From positions 1 to 64,000 of the forward strand of contig CALVKC010000003.1 of assembly GCA_944332505.1 (NCBI GenBank): DNA of 64,000 nt, written 5' to 3'. Both the position numbers and the translations under genes were made by a program. Each line of letters starts with the position of its first letter. Position 1 is the first letter of the stretch. The notes under the pieces were generated by a model. It worked only from the letters and a program-made list of their open reading frames with translations. It was not told where the DNA came from and did not search any database. The stretch comes from an uncultured Bacilli bacterium (GTDB taxonomy: Bacteria; Bacillota_I; Bacilli_A; RF39; UBA660). Shown in pieces: positions 8,625 through 16,554 of the stretch.

Positions 8625-9013
8625 ATATTATGTGTATAATTGGCAATATCTTGTTTAAATACATTACGAACGCCACATGGTAAACCACCATCACCTTCAT
8701 ATCTAGGAATTATATGTATATGTAAATGTGGTATTGTTTGTCCAGCATATGACCCATCATTAATTCCTATATTATAGGCTAATGGTTTAAATTTTTTATC
8801 TAATACTTTTTTGGTGTTTCTAATGATTTTAAAAAGTGAAAAAAATTGATAAATAGTTAAATCAAAAAAAGAAGATATATGCCTTTTTGGTATAATTAAG
8901 GTATGTCCTTTACTAACTGGATAACCATCATAAACAGCTCTCCAATGATTATTTTCTAGTATAATATTTTTTTCAGTATAAAAATCATCCTTACAAAATA
9001 AACAATCTATCAT
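8621..9013 (-). CDS. HIT-family nucleotide hydrolase
   Basis: It carries the histidine triad HLHIHII near the C-terminus (PHLHIHIIPRYEGDGG) and a CxxC pair near the N-terminus (DCLFCKDD). HIT proteins hydrolyse dinucleoside polyphosphates or nucleoside phosphoramidates. Start is ATG 9013, which overlaps the previous stop as ATGA; an upstream TTG at 9022 is less likely. Full length (130 aa). Confidence 0.85.
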   Translation of the reverse strand: MIDCLFCKDDFYTEKNIILENNHWRAVYDGYPVSKGHTLIIPKRHISSFFDLTIYQFFSLFKIIRNTKKVLDKKFKPLAYNIGINDGSYAGQTIPHLHIHIIPRYEGDGGLPCGVRNVFKQDIANYTHNI

Positions 9014-9186
9014 TTCAACCAAGATATATTAAATTTGTGACCAATTAGAGATAGTATCCACAATATTACGCCAAAAAATATTATAATACCAAACATCCAA
9101 CTAATAATCGTAATTATTGGCGAAAAAATTATCGCAACTAAAACGCTTAATATTATTGCTAATATATATTTTAAATAATCTTTCAT
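9010..9186 (-). CDS. Small two-helix membrane protein, 58 aa
   Basis: The product MKDYLKYILAIILSVLVAII... is mostly two hydrophobic helices separated by a Pro/Thr turn, with a basic tail. It ends in an ATGA overlap with the HIT gene, and a -7 box lies 20 bp upstream, both supporting expression. Function unknown; small phage membrane proteins include holin-like and exclusion proteins. Confidence 0.65.
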   Translation of the reverse strand: MKDYLKYILAIILSVLVAIIFSPIITIISWMFGIIIFFGVILWILSLIGHKFNISWLK

Positions 9187-9206
9187 ATAAATTTATTTAT
9201 TTAGTG

Positions 9207-9214
9207 CAAATATA
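9207..9214 (-). promoter_or_regulatory. Bacteroidota -7 box for the membrane protein/HIT/RNase H unit
   Basis: TATATTTG, 20 bp before the start at 9186. Confidence 0.6.
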
Positions 9215-9249
9215 TATATTTTTATTTTAAAAATAAAATTTTTCAACAA

Positions 9250-9277
9250 AAAAAAAAGGAAATTGGTTTTACCAATT
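9250..9277 (-). terminator. Rho-independent terminator after 44-aa ORF
   Basis: AATTGGT/ACCAATT hairpin with a 3-base loop, then TCC and a run of ten T on the minus strand. Confidence 0.8.
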
Positions 9278-9296
9278 ACCTAATAACAAACATCTA

Positions 9297-9431
9297 CTAA
9301 ATAGATTTGACTTCATCGTCATTTTTTAACATTAAATATTTCATCGGTACAGTACAACTAGGAATGCAAACATCATATTTGGCTACTTGTAATAAGTACC
9401 ATGAAATAGCTTTTTTAAGTGTTTTCATCAT
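9297..9431 (-). CDS. Small ORF, 44 aa
   Basis: Product MMKTLKKAISWYLLQVAKYD... has an amphipathic N-terminal helix and two Cys (VCIPSC). It lies between a tRNA and a clear terminator. No family recognised. Confidence 0.45.
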   Translation of the reverse strand: MMKTLKKAISWYLLQVAKYDVCIPSCTVPMKYLMLKNDDEVKSI

Positions 9432-9473
9432 AATTGATTGTTTTTATTTATTATTAAATGTTATGTTCTTTTG

Positions 9474-9546
9474 AGCCTTCTGTGGGACTCGAACCCACAA
9501 CCTCAAGATTACAAATCATGTGCTCTACCAATTGAGCTAAAAAGGC
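9474..9546 (-). tRNA. tRNA-Thr(TGT)
   Basis: Cloverleaf with acceptor GCCTTTT, D arm, anticodon loop TTTGTAA and T loop TTCGAGT. One U-U mismatch in the anticodon stem. CCA is not encoded. A near-identical copy lies at 17000-17072. Confidence 0.93.
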
Positions 9547-9610
9547 AAAATTAGTCACACTATCGCAGGACTATAAGCTCCGAAGAACTGAAAATATTCA
9601 AATATATTCA

Positions 9611-11236
9611 TTAATGAATACATCTACTTTCACTGCCTTTTATAAGGTCTCCTCGAAACGATAATAGTACTTCTTTCACCTTTTCCTTATTTAGTCTCTT
9701 TGGCTCATAAGCACCATTATCCATTTGTTTTAAGAGCTTGTTGCGAAGCACGGCTTCGCAAACTCTATTTTTTATATTTATTGCTGCATTGATGTCAGCA
9801 TTGCTTTCAAACCCACATTCAACACAACTAAATTCTTCTTGACTTGTTCTATTTTCATCATCAATACAACCACATATAGGACACATTTTACTTGTATAAT
9901 AGCTTTGTACCGTTGATACTGCTATATCATATTTTCTTGCAATATGTTCAATCTCATCCTTTAAACTACTTATTTTCAAAAATTTAACAACTCTATTAAA
10001 ATTAATATCATTATTATTTTTATCCTTAACAAAGGATTTACCAAATCCATTATCAAGGTTTTCCATTACTATATGTGTAAGATTATTATTGTGTAATGAC
10101 TTACACATACTTGATATTAATTGTTGGTTAGATTTAACTATTTTTTCTCTAAGTTTATCCAATTTAAATTGATAACGTTTTCCAACTTTATATTCTTTTC
10201 CTTGTTTTTCCTTTACATTATCAAGATAAGTGGATAATTTGCAGAAATCAGAAACTAATTTCCGATTATAATCATAAGTTAAACCGTTAGATAACGAGAA
10301 TAAATTATGTTTTACATTAACATCAATTCCAACTATGTTTGAATTATTATCAACGGTAGGTATATATCTTTCACCATCTTTACAAATATGAATATTGATT
10401 TGTTTTTGTTTTTCATTAAATGTTATCGTATATTCATAACTTCTTTTATCATTATGATAATCTTTCATATTCCCAAACCAATCTTTATTGAATTTTATTG
10501 GAATATCAAATGATTTTCTATTTAATCCACTTAATGAAACAAAACTATTAATAATGGAATTGTAATTTTTATTATAGCTAATAATATCAGTTTTTCTACA
10601 TCTACCACTGAATGTTAATGATTTAAATTCAATTACATTTTCTTGATAATGTTTAATAATTCTATTTCTTTTAGACAAAGATAATGATAATAATCTACTT
10701 AATCCAAATTTATTAATATAATGTAATATATTATTATAAAACTGTTTTTTATTATCATCAACATTATCTTTTTGAGAATTAATATAATTAATGATATTAT
10801 CATTTCCGTATCTTGCAAGATATGATAAACATATTGATAAAGATGTTTTTTCTCTGGTTAAAATTACTTTTTTAAAGTCACCTTTTTTATGATTTTTACA
10901 ATTACGTTTATAATATTCAAAACCAACAAAAGTTATTTTTTCAAATGTAAGTTTTTTTTGTATTGTTTTGAATTTATTTTGATAACAAGTAAATACTTGT
11001 TCATACAATTGTTTATCAAATGAGCTTGGAATTAATCCTTTATATTTATTTCTCATTTCTTTCAAAAATGAGAACATATTATAATCAAGATATTTAAATA
11101 GATTTTTGTTTACATATTCAGAAACAATGTTCTTATGGTTACGGATAGACACAGCAAATGCTCTTAACTCATTATATTTTAAATAAGTTAAGTCGTTTGA
11201 ATGGAATATTTTAGTATATTTGCTATCCGTTAACAT
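9611..11236 (-). CDS. Large TnpB/Cas12-like RuvC nuclease, 541 aa
   Basis: The C-terminal half has the TnpB layout: VGIDVNVKHN (RuvC Asp ~305), VMENLDNGFG (Glu ~392), a zinc ribbon CPIC...CVEC (~452-474), and NADINAAIN (last Asp ~481). All catalytic residues are present. At 541 aa it is ~140 residues longer than usual TnpB (the IS607 TnpB in this window has 380), mainly through an extended N-terminal recognition half (1-290). No transposase gene is adjacent. It sits between tRNA-Thr and a 430-bp non-coding structured stretch. By analogy it is an RNA-guided DNA nuclease; its guide RNA is unknown. A domesticated or Cas12-intermediate form is possible. Confidence 0.8.
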   Translation of the reverse strand: MLTDSKYTKIFHSNDLTYLKYNELRAFAVSIRNHKNIVSEYVNKNLFKYLDYNMFSFLKEMRNKYKGLIPSSFDKQLYEQVFTCYQNKFKTIQKKLTFEKITFVGFEYYKRNCKNHKKGDFKKVILTREKTSLSICLSYLARYGNDNIINYINSQKDNVDDNKKQFYNNILHYINKFGLSRLLSLSLSKRNRIIKHYQENVIEFKSLTFSGRCRKTDIISYNKNYNSIINSFVSLSGLNRKSFDIPIKFNKDWFGNMKDYHNDKRSYEYTITFNEKQKQINIHICKDGERYIPTVDNNSNIVGIDVNVKHNLFSLSNGLTYDYNRKLVSDFCKLSTYLDNVKEKQGKEYKVGKRYQFKLDKLREKIVKSNQQLISSMCKSLHNNNLTHIVMENLDNGFGKSFVKDKNNNDINFNRVVKFLKISSLKDEIEHIARKYDIAVSTVQSYYTSKMCPICGCIDDENRTSQEEFSCVECGFESNADINAAINIKNRVCEAVLRNKLLKQMDNGAYEPKRLNKEKVKEVLLSFRGDLIKGSESRCIH

Positions 11237-11264
11237 GTTTATTATTATTTAATAATAAATATCC

Positions 11265-11690
11265 AAAAATTTATATGTTTTAAACATAAATAAATATTTT
11301 TGAATATGTTTTTTATTAACTGTTGGCATCCCAAGCGCCTAATAAAAAATATATGCGCAGCAATTTGTTTGCATTTCTTAACATATACTAAACCTCTTAG
11401 AAGGTTTTAGCTAGCAACAACCTTGGTTTAATAATAAATATCATTTATATAAAAAAATAAGCTTCCCTAACAGTGCTCATATAATAAATATATGTAAAGC
11501 TATTACCAAAATAAAAAAATATTGGCTCAAGGGTTCTGGTTTGGAAGCAACTACTACTACCCTTTTTTCGTAATTAAAGTTAACTTGAATGATAGAACCT
11601 TTTATGTGCATAATTCACCAACATAGCACATCACGTCTTTATTTCTATCTCACTCGGATTTGTTGGCGTTTCCAAATCAAATTAATTTTG
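11265..11690 (-). ncRNA. Non-coding structured spacer upstream of TnpB-like gene
   Basis: No credible ORF. The minus strand folds locally in several places: GATTTG/CAAATC, AAGGGT/ACCCTT, GGC/GCC around a GGCGCTTGGGATGCC block, and nested TAAACC/GGTTTA with AAGGTT/AACCTT. It lies between tRNA-Arg and the TnpB-like nuclease, so it could be a free spacer RNA or a guide RNA for that nuclease. Boundaries are uncertain. Confidence 0.4.
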
Positions 11691-11764
11691 TAGATGGAGT
11701 GGGACTCGAACCCACAACCCACAGCTTAGAAGGCTGTTGCTCTATCCAGTTGAGCTATCCATCC
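11691..11764 (-). tRNA. tRNA-Arg(TCT)
   Basis: Full cloverleaf; anticodon stem ACAGC/GCTGT with loop CTTCTAA. It reads AGA, the favoured Arg codon in AT-rich genes. Confidence 0.93.
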
Positions 11765-11770
11765 ATAAAT

Positions 11771-11898
11771 AATATTAACTAGTCAACCACTCGCATCCCA
11801 CCAATTTGTTGAATCATATAATATAGTGCTAGCGAAATTAATCTCCTATAAATATATTAATTCTCAATTGCCAAAGCCTTGTCCGTTGCGTTAATATT
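11771..11898 (-). ncRNA. Structured spacer RNA with 9-bp closing stem
   Basis: The 128-nt spacer between tRNA-Ile and tRNA-Arg starts and ends with the perfect complement AATATTAAC/GTTAATATT and has no ORF. Cutting at the flanking tRNA ends would release a closed structured RNA. Confidence 0.5.
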
Positions 11899-11920
11899 AT
11901 TTTTTTTTTTGATATTATAG

Positions 11921-11993
11921 TGCGCATATTAGGATTTGAACCTAAGGCCCCTACATTATCAGTGTAGTGCTCTAACCTCTGAGCTATATGCGC
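11921..11993 (-). tRNA. tRNA-Ile(GAT)
   Basis: Perfect acceptor stem GCGCATA/TATGCGC; anticodon stem CTACA/TGTAG, loop CTGATAA. Confidence 0.93.
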
Positions 11994-12012
11994 AAGTTAA
12001 TAAATTTACTTG

Positions 12013-12083
12013 CAGAAACAGATGGATTCGAACCACCATCTACAGTTTTGGAGACTGTTATTCTACCATTGAACTATGTTCCT
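12013..12083 (-). tRNA. tRNA-Trp(CCA)
   Basis: Cloverleaf with acceptor AGGAACA; anticodon stem ACAGT/ACTGT, loop CTCCAAA; discriminator G. Confidence 0.9.
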
Positions 12084-12092
12084 ATATAGTTG

Positions 12093-12166
12093 TGTACCCA
12101 CTGGGACTCGAACCCAGGACCCCGACATTAAAAGTGTCGTGCTCTAACCAACTGAGCTATGGGTAC
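12093..12166 (-). tRNA. tRNA-Lys(TTT)
   Basis: Acceptor GTACCCA/TGGGTAC; anticodon stem CGACA/TGTCG, loop CTTTTAA. A second Lys(TTT) lies at 14472-14545. Confidence 0.94.
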
Positions 12167-12171
12167 AATAC

Positions 12172-13413
12172 CTATCCTACGGCTTGTGCTAGCTCGTATT
12201 CAAGATTTATATCAATATTGTTTTCATTTGCAAATATACTATTTTTTTCTATAATATCCAAATTTTCTTTTATTTTTTTCAATAATTCTTGATTATTACT
12301 TACCCAATCATGCATTATATTAGCTAATTCTTTGTCACATTCACGATTCATGAAACCTCTTATTTGGTCAACATAAAATACTAAATTATTATCTGACCCT
12401 TGTCGGTATGAAATACCTAACGTAGCTCTGCCATATACTTTATCATCAATTGAAACTGCAATATATCTTAAATTAGAAATAACGTCCCAATAATTAGTAT
12501 AAATACAATTTTTCATTTTCGTACCTTCCATAAAACAAAGTTTTTCATTGTTAATGAAACGGCATCTAATATTTTTAGGTAGGTATCTATTATAAATATC
12601 ACTAAAAATTAATTTATTATCTTTTTTATCAATTTCTAACCCCATTAGAACGTTTGAAAGTTTACTATGTTCTTCTAACATACGTTTCAATGACCATTTA
12701 GCAACATTACTTCTAATTTGTAGGGCAGTTATTTGATAAAGATAGTCACGATAGTCATGTAAATGTTTATTCATCTCATGAGTTGGTATTGATGTAATTT
12801 TATCTATAAATAGATTGGGATTTATTACCCATTTATCAATATATTTTAAATTATCAAACTCATCCCAAAAATAATGGTCGTTCATATTTAAGAATTTTCT
12901 TACTCTAGTCCAACTAATGTTTTTTAGTCGCAAAATCTTTTTAGAGTAAGCTTTAATTAAATCTTCTGGATTAGTTATTTTTTTACCCCAAACTAAACTT
13001 AAAATTGTTTTATTGTAAAATTTATTAAATGAAATATTTTTATAATTTTCGCTTTTTTTTAAATTAGTAAACCATTCTACACCAAGTATCTTATTGATTA
13101 CGCTAATCATATCACTTGTTATGCTAGAAAGCGGCATATTATATGTCTGAATCTTTTTAGTCTTTTTATTAAATGAAAATGATTTAACTCTGTTGGTTTT
13201 TAAATATGGAATGAAGTTTTCACTTAAAAAAACATTATAAATTGCATGATAATATCTGACTTTTTCGTCATCATATGCAATAAATCTTTGAATAAATTCA
13301 AAGTGACGACTAATAGAACGCACACGTAAATTAGCATCAGTTTTTATTTTTTCCTTAAAATCTAAATATTCAGACATATTATCACCAGATAATATTATTT
13401 TAGTTTCATCCAT
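12172..13413 (-). CDS. PcfJ-like protein
   Basis: Residues ~295-370 carry the PcfJ core: EGTKMKNCIYTNYWDVI, a short strand-turn IAVSIDDKVYGRATLGI, then YVDQIRGFMNRE, matching the family pattern of M-x-x-C...Y, strand pair, Q-x-x-G-x-x-N. PcfJ proteins occur on conjugative plasmids and in large phages; their activity is unknown. The N-terminal 280 residues are not recognised. The stop lies 5 bases from tRNA-Lys, and a -7 box near the 3' end could serve the tRNAs. Start is ATG 13413, just downstream of tRNA-Cys. Confidence 0.65.
   Translation of the reverse strand: MDETKIILSGDNMSEYLDFKEKIKTDANLRVRSISRHFEFIQRFIAYDDEKVRYYHAIYNVFLSENFIPYLKTNRVKSFSFNKKTKKIQTYNMPLSSITSDMISVINKILGVEWFTNLKKSENYKNISFNKFYNKTILSLVWGKKITNPEDLIKAYSKKILRLKNISWTRVRKFLNMNDHYFWDEFDNLKYIDKWVINPNLFIDKITSIPTHEMNKHLHDYRDYLYQITALQIRSNVAKWSLKRMLEEHSKLSNVLMGLEIDKKDNKLIFSDIYNRYLPKNIRCRFINNEKLCFMEGTKMKNCIYTNYWDVISNLRYIAVSIDDKVYGRATLGISYRQGSDNNLVFYVDQIRGFMNRECDKELANIMHDWVSNNQELLKKIKENLDIIEKNSIFANENNIDINLEYELAQAVG
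12231..12238 (-). promoter_or_regulatory. Bacteroidota -7 box inside CDS, upstream of tRNA-Lys/Trp/Ile
   Basis: TATATTTG, 64 bp before the tRNA-Lys 5' end, within the last codons of the PcfJ-like gene. Confidence 0.4.
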
Positions 13414-13435
13414 GTATAAATATATTTAAAATTAG

Positions 13436-13509
13436 AGTAGAGTATCGGATTCGAACCGATGATTAATGGTTTTGCAGACCACCGCCTTAGACCACTCAGC
13501 CAACTCTAC
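13436..13509 (-). tRNA. tRNA-Cys(GCA)
   Basis: Acceptor GTAGAGT/ACTCTAC; anticodon stem GTGGT/ACCAT with loop CTGCAAA; short variable loop. Confidence 0.9.
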
Positions 13510-13515
13510 TTATGA

Positions 13516-13791
13516 TTAAATAAAATTCTTTCCAATAAAACGTTTATTATTAATAATAATGGGTTTTTCACCATATATGTTTTCAGTACCAAATAAATGA
13601 GCTAGTAAACTCATGCAATAACTAGGAAAATAGCATTCTTCACCATCACTTGTTTTTATAGGTTTGTTTTCGCTTACAATATCATCAATGTCCGAATTAA
13701 ACATTAATTTTATTTCATTCTTAGTTAATTTAGGCAAACGCTTCCAAGCTTTTGCACGGTCCTCATCTGTTCTATCAATTGTATAATTCAT
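13516..13791 (-). CDS. Hypothetical protein, 91 aa
   Basis: No family recognised. Charged N-terminal helix (RTDEDRAKAWKRLPKLTKNE) and a Cys/Tyr-rich middle. It lies between tRNA-Cys and another small ORF. Confidence 0.6.
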   Translation of the reverse strand: MNYTIDRTDEDRAKAWKRLPKLTKNEIKLMFNSDIDDIVSENKPIKTSDGEECYFPSYCMSLLAHLFGTENIYGEKPIIINNKRFIGKNFI

Positions 13792-13818
13792 ATTATATTG
13801 TTTTAATAGCCATATTAG

Positions 13819-14040
13819 TTACTCAATTTCTTCAATTAATAATTCAGATGGTCCACATCCGCACATGCAAAAATTCCGATATTCAAATGCAGCACGTCTA
13901 TCTTCAATCGTATCTAAGCAATAGCTAATATTAGCATCACCAAATCTAATTAAAGTATCTACAGCATCATCACGTGAATCAAAAACACCAAGAGTTTCTT
14001 CACTTTTTAAATCTCTTTTATAAATCGCTTTATATTTCAT
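13819..14040 (-). CDS. Hypothetical protein, 73 aa
   Basis: No family recognised. It begins with a strand-helix pattern (YKAIYKRDLKSEETLGVFDSRDDAV) and has a Cys cluster FCMCGCG near the end that could bind metal. Confidence 0.6.
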   Translation of the reverse strand: MKYKAIYKRDLKSEETLGVFDSRDDAVDTLIRFGDANISYCLDTIEDRRAAFEYRNFCMCGCGPSELLIEEIE

Positions 14041-14065
14041 ATGCTATTATATATTTGATTAATTA

Positions 14066-14368
14066 TTAATTATTTAATGATTTGGCGAACATTTCATGTT
14101 CTTTTAATATTTGATGACTATCATCAATAAATGACCGTACATGAAATTTTACGAAAATATATGATTTAGGCATATTTCACTTCTTGCTTCAGCCTATCAT
14201 TACTTTTTAGTTCATTATCTTACGATAATCAGTCATCCATAAGAGGATAGTCCACAAGCGTAAATTCGGTACTACGGATACCTACTGTATTTCTTATTAA
14301 GTATTTAACCTCATTATTCTTTCTTTTAATAATCTACTTAAAATTTTAAGCTCTATATTAGTATTCAT
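14066..14368 (-). pseudogene. 42-aa ORF split by a 172-bp IS607-derived element
   Basis: The 5' part (14368-14311, encoding MNTNIELKILSRLLKERIMR) and 3' part (14136-14066, SFIDDSHQILKEHEMFAKSL and two Asn) are separated by the element at 14137-14308, flanked by CC on the plus strand. Joining at one GG gives an uninterrupted 43-codon frame. No function recognised; the product is a helical peptide. Confidence 0.7.
14135..14310 (-). mobile_element. 172-bp IS607-derived element with guide-RNA end only
   Basis: It carries the same ~160-bp right-end block as the 6.8-kb element at 18788 (shared core TAATCAGTCATCCATAAGAG on the plus strand), but almost no left end. GG flanks it on both sides. Its terminal hairpin is partly decayed relative to the 256-bp copies. 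It splits a small ORF that becomes intact when the element is removed. Confidence 0.75.
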
Positions 14369-14385
14369 AGTTTATTAAAAATAAG

Positions 14386-14460
14386 GGTATGTGATGGGAT
14401 TTGAACCCACATCCGCCAGAGCCACAATCTGAAACTTTAACCATTTAAGCTACACACACC
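14386..14460 (-). tRNA. tRNA-His(GTG)
   Basis: Extra 5' G (-1) facing C73, as in bacterial tRNA-His; anticodon stem TCAGA/TCTGG, loop TTGTGGC. Confidence 0.9.
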
Positions 14461-14471
14461 ATATTAACTAG

Positions 14472-14545
14472 TGTACCTACTGGGACTCGAACCCAAGACC
14501 CCAACATTAAAAGTGTTGTGCTCTAACCAACTGAGCTATGGGTAC
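14472..14545 (-). tRNA. tRNA-Lys(TTT), second copy
   Basis: Anticodon stem CAACA/TGTTG, loop CTTTTAA. It differs from the 12093 copy at a few stem positions with compensation. Confidence 0.93.
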
Positions 14546-14549
14546 GTTG

Positions 14550-14557
14550 CAAAGATA
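14550..14557 (-). promoter_or_regulatory. Bacteroidota -7 box directly before tRNA-Lys
   Basis: TATCTTTG ends 4 bases before the tRNA 5' end, so transcription would start at or within a few bases of the mature end. Confidence 0.55.
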
Positions 14558-14644
14558 CATATAAAAAATAAAAAAAAACAATTTTTCATATTGATTTTTT
14601 ATTAATTTTAACTATATTTTATATAATTAATTATTTATTTTATT

Positions 14645-14974
14645 ATGAACAAAAAATTGAACAATGGATATATATATTTAATCGGTGAACAGAATAACCC
14701 TAATCATTATAAGATAGGATTTACTCGAAATTCTGATGTTGAATACCGTTTAAAAAAATTACAAACAGGTAATTCTAATCAATTATACATCAAACATACA
14801 TTTTTTTCAAATAGAGTAAATAAATTAGAAAAAATGCTACATATGCATTACCGTAAAAATCATACAATTAATGAATGGTTTGAATTAAATGATAATGAAA
14901 TTAATGATTTTTTAAATATTTGCGAAAAATATCAAAATATAATCGATTCATTAAAAGATAATCCATTTTTCTAG
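14645..14974 (+). CDS. T5orf172/GIY-YIG-like protein
   Basis: Plus-strand gene. The N-terminus GYIYLIGEQNNPNHYKIGFT is the GIY-YIG-type strand pair of the T5orf172 (Bro/Meiosis-associated) domain, followed by YRLKKLQTGNS and a helix with E (EKMLHMHYRK). The whole 109-aa protein is this domain. Related domains are found in phage anti-repressor-like and nuclease-like proteins. It stands alone on this strand and ends at a strong hairpin terminator, like other inserted plus-strand genes in this window. Confidence 0.8.
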   Translation: MNKKLNNGYIYLIGEQNNPNHYKIGFTRNSDVEYRLKKLQTGNSNQLYIKHTFFSNRVNKLEKMLHMHYRKNHTINEWFELNDNEINDFLNICEKYQNIIDSLKDNPFF

Positions 14975-14980
14975 AAAAAT

Positions 14981-15016
14981 AAAAAGCTATTGTTTGTTAA
15001 TAAACAATAGCTTTTT
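14981..15016. terminator. Bidirectional hairpin terminator
   Basis: A-tract, 13-bp stem around AAGCTATTGTTT/AAACAATAGCTT, T-tract. It separates the plus-strand gene from minus-strand genes. Confidence 0.85.
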
Positions 15017-15119
15017 ATATTATTTTAATATAAATGTTTATTAACAATATAATTACAGCTCGTCGCATGTTTTAACTGTGACGATTTTATATATATATTA
15101 ATATGTAATTGTTTATTAT

Positions 15120-15290
15120 TCATTTTTTTTCTATCATTAAATTGTTATCAATTGAATTTTTTTGTTTCATAAAATAAAATTCTTGATGTGGGGTTAAATT
15201 TCTCACCCACTCATTAAAGTATTTATGATATTTTTTATGATTATCTCGATAAAATATAAATTTTAACCAATCATATAATTCACTTGTCAT
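15120..15290 (-). CDS. Small ORF, 56 aa
   Basis: Product MTSELYDWLKFIFYRDNHKK... is rich in aromatic residues and Lys. It starts one base after the stop of the HAD-like gene, which suggests co-transcription. No family recognised. Confidence 0.5.
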   Translation of the reverse strand: MTSELYDWLKFIFYRDNHKKYHKYFNEWVRNLTPHQEFYFMKQKNSIDNNLMIEKK

Positions 15291-15710
15291 TTACAATTCT
15301 TCATTTAAAAGTTTAAAAATAGTATACCAATCTTCATTTGGATTAAATCCAAATTTATCATCAATTCCAATATCATAAAAAAATTTAGAATCAAAGCATG
15401 CAAATGAATTGTTATTGATTTCTGGGTTCTCATTTACAAAATCAAAATTTATTCCTTTTGATTTAAAATGATTTAAATACATATCAATATTATTTGGATA
15501 TGTAGATGTCCACATAATTAATTTAACATGCTCATTATCACTTAACAGTTTTAAAGTTTCTTCAGCATATGGATAATACATATATGTTTCAGCTTTATCA
15601 AAACATGGAACTAATACTGTATTATGTATATCCACCAATATATAAATAAATTCAAATTTATTATTTTTTTGTAGCTTAAAAACTTTTTCTATGTATTTAA
15701 AAAGACTCAT
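15291..15710 (-). CDS. HAD-like phosphatase fold protein
   Basis: HAD motif I appears as LVDIHNTVL (DxHxT instead of DxDxT), motif II as IMWTST, and motif IV as DIGIDDKFGFNP. The second Asp of motif I, the usual acid/base, is His here, so activity may be altered. 139 aa, no cap domain. TAATG overlap with the 85-aa ORF upstream. Confidence 0.6.
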   Translation of the reverse strand: MSLFKYIEKVFKLQKNNKFEFIYILVDIHNTVLVPCFDKAETYMYYPYAEETLKLLSDNEHVKLIMWTSTYPNNIDMYLNHFKSKGINFDFVNENPEINNNSFACFDSKFFYDIGIDDKFGFNPNEDWYTIFKLLNEEL

Positions 15711-15967
15711 TATTTCCTTTTTAATGTAAATCTATAGCTATGACTATTAGTTGCGGTATCCCTAGAATAACTAGTTAAACTAAAAACCCAACCGTCTCTT
15801 GAAAACGCTCTTTCAATAGGTTTAATAAAATAATACGAGTATTCATAATCATTTGTGTTAATTGTAATATACTCAGTTTTAAATGAACATACATCGAACT
15901 TATTTTTTTCTAATTCTTCTTTAATTTTTTTTACAAAAAATAAAGATGCTTGTGGTATTGTTGACAT
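15710..15967 (-). CDS. Hypothetical protein, 85 aa
   Basis: No family recognised. Beta-rich C-terminal half (WVFSLTSYSRDTATNSHSYR). It overlaps the HAD-like start by one base. Confidence 0.55.
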   Translation of the reverse strand: MSTIPQASLFFVKKIKEELEKNKFDVCSFKTEYITINTNDYEYSYYFIKPIERAFSRDGWVFSLTSYSRDTATNSHSYRFTLKRK

Positions 15968-15997
15968 ATTATATTTTTTTTATATTAGTTTTTTTTG

Positions 15998-16069
15998 AGC
16001 GAGCAGTGAGAATCGAACTCACGCCAAAAGATTGGAAATCTCTTATACTAACCACTATACGATGCTCGC
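15998..16069 (-). tRNA. tRNA-Gly(TCC)
   Basis: Acceptor GCGAGCA/TGCTCGC; anticodon stem AGAGA/TCTTT, loop TTTCCAA. Its 5' 22 bases overlap the 3' end of the neighbouring CDS. A diverged copy lies at 25765. Confidence 0.92.
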
Positions 16070-16425
16070 AAATTATTAAAAAATGACTCATGTTCACTCC
16101 ATCTAACATCTTGTTTTAACTCTGTATCACCATTAACATAAGTATATATTAATTGTGCATAATATTCACGATATTTACAATACCCAGTAAAAGTATAATT
16201 AGATAGTATTAACAATTTAATGTAATCTAGTTGTAAAAAATACCAATAACTATATCCTTCATTTGTGCTACTCCAACAAAAAATTTTGTCAAAAAAACAC
16301 ATATCTACTATATGTTTTAAACAGTAACAACGTTTTTGTTTTTTAACATTAGCCAAAATTTTATTAAAAAGATTTTTTTCTTTTATAAATCTAATTAATA
16401 TTCGACGTTCTATATTAGATTCCAT
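16048..16425 (-). CDS. Hypothetical protein, 125 aa, overlapping a tRNA gene
   Basis: No family recognised. Aromatic- and Cys-rich, helical, basic N-terminus. The last seven codons and stop run 22 bases into tRNA-Gly, so processing of the tRNA would remove the stop codon from the message. Confidence 0.55.
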   Translation of the reverse strand: MESNIERRILIRFIKEKNLFNKILANVKKQKRCYCLKHIVDMCFFDKIFCWSSTNEGYSYWYFLQLDYIKLLILSNYTFTGYCKYREYYAQLIYTYVNGDTELKQDVRWSEHESFFNNLRASYSG

Positions 16426-16475
16426 TATATAATAAACAAATAATTCATTTAATAGTTAATACTACTTTAAACATG

Positions 16476-16549
16476 TGGAGCTAGTGGGACTCGAACCCAC
16501 GACCTTTTGCGTGCAAAGCAGACGTTCTAGCCAACTGAACTATAGCCCC
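16476..16549 (-). tRNA. tRNA-Ala(TGC)
   Basis: Acceptor GGGGCTA/TAGCTCC; anticodon stem TCTGC/GCAAA with one mismatch, loop TTTGCAC. Confidence 0.9.
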
Positions 16550-16554
16550 AAATA

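Noticed and set aside
11936..12292. A 118-aa plus-strand frame
   Set aside because: It only reads the antisense of tRNA-Ile, tRNA-Trp and tRNA-Lys and the end of the PcfJ-like gene.
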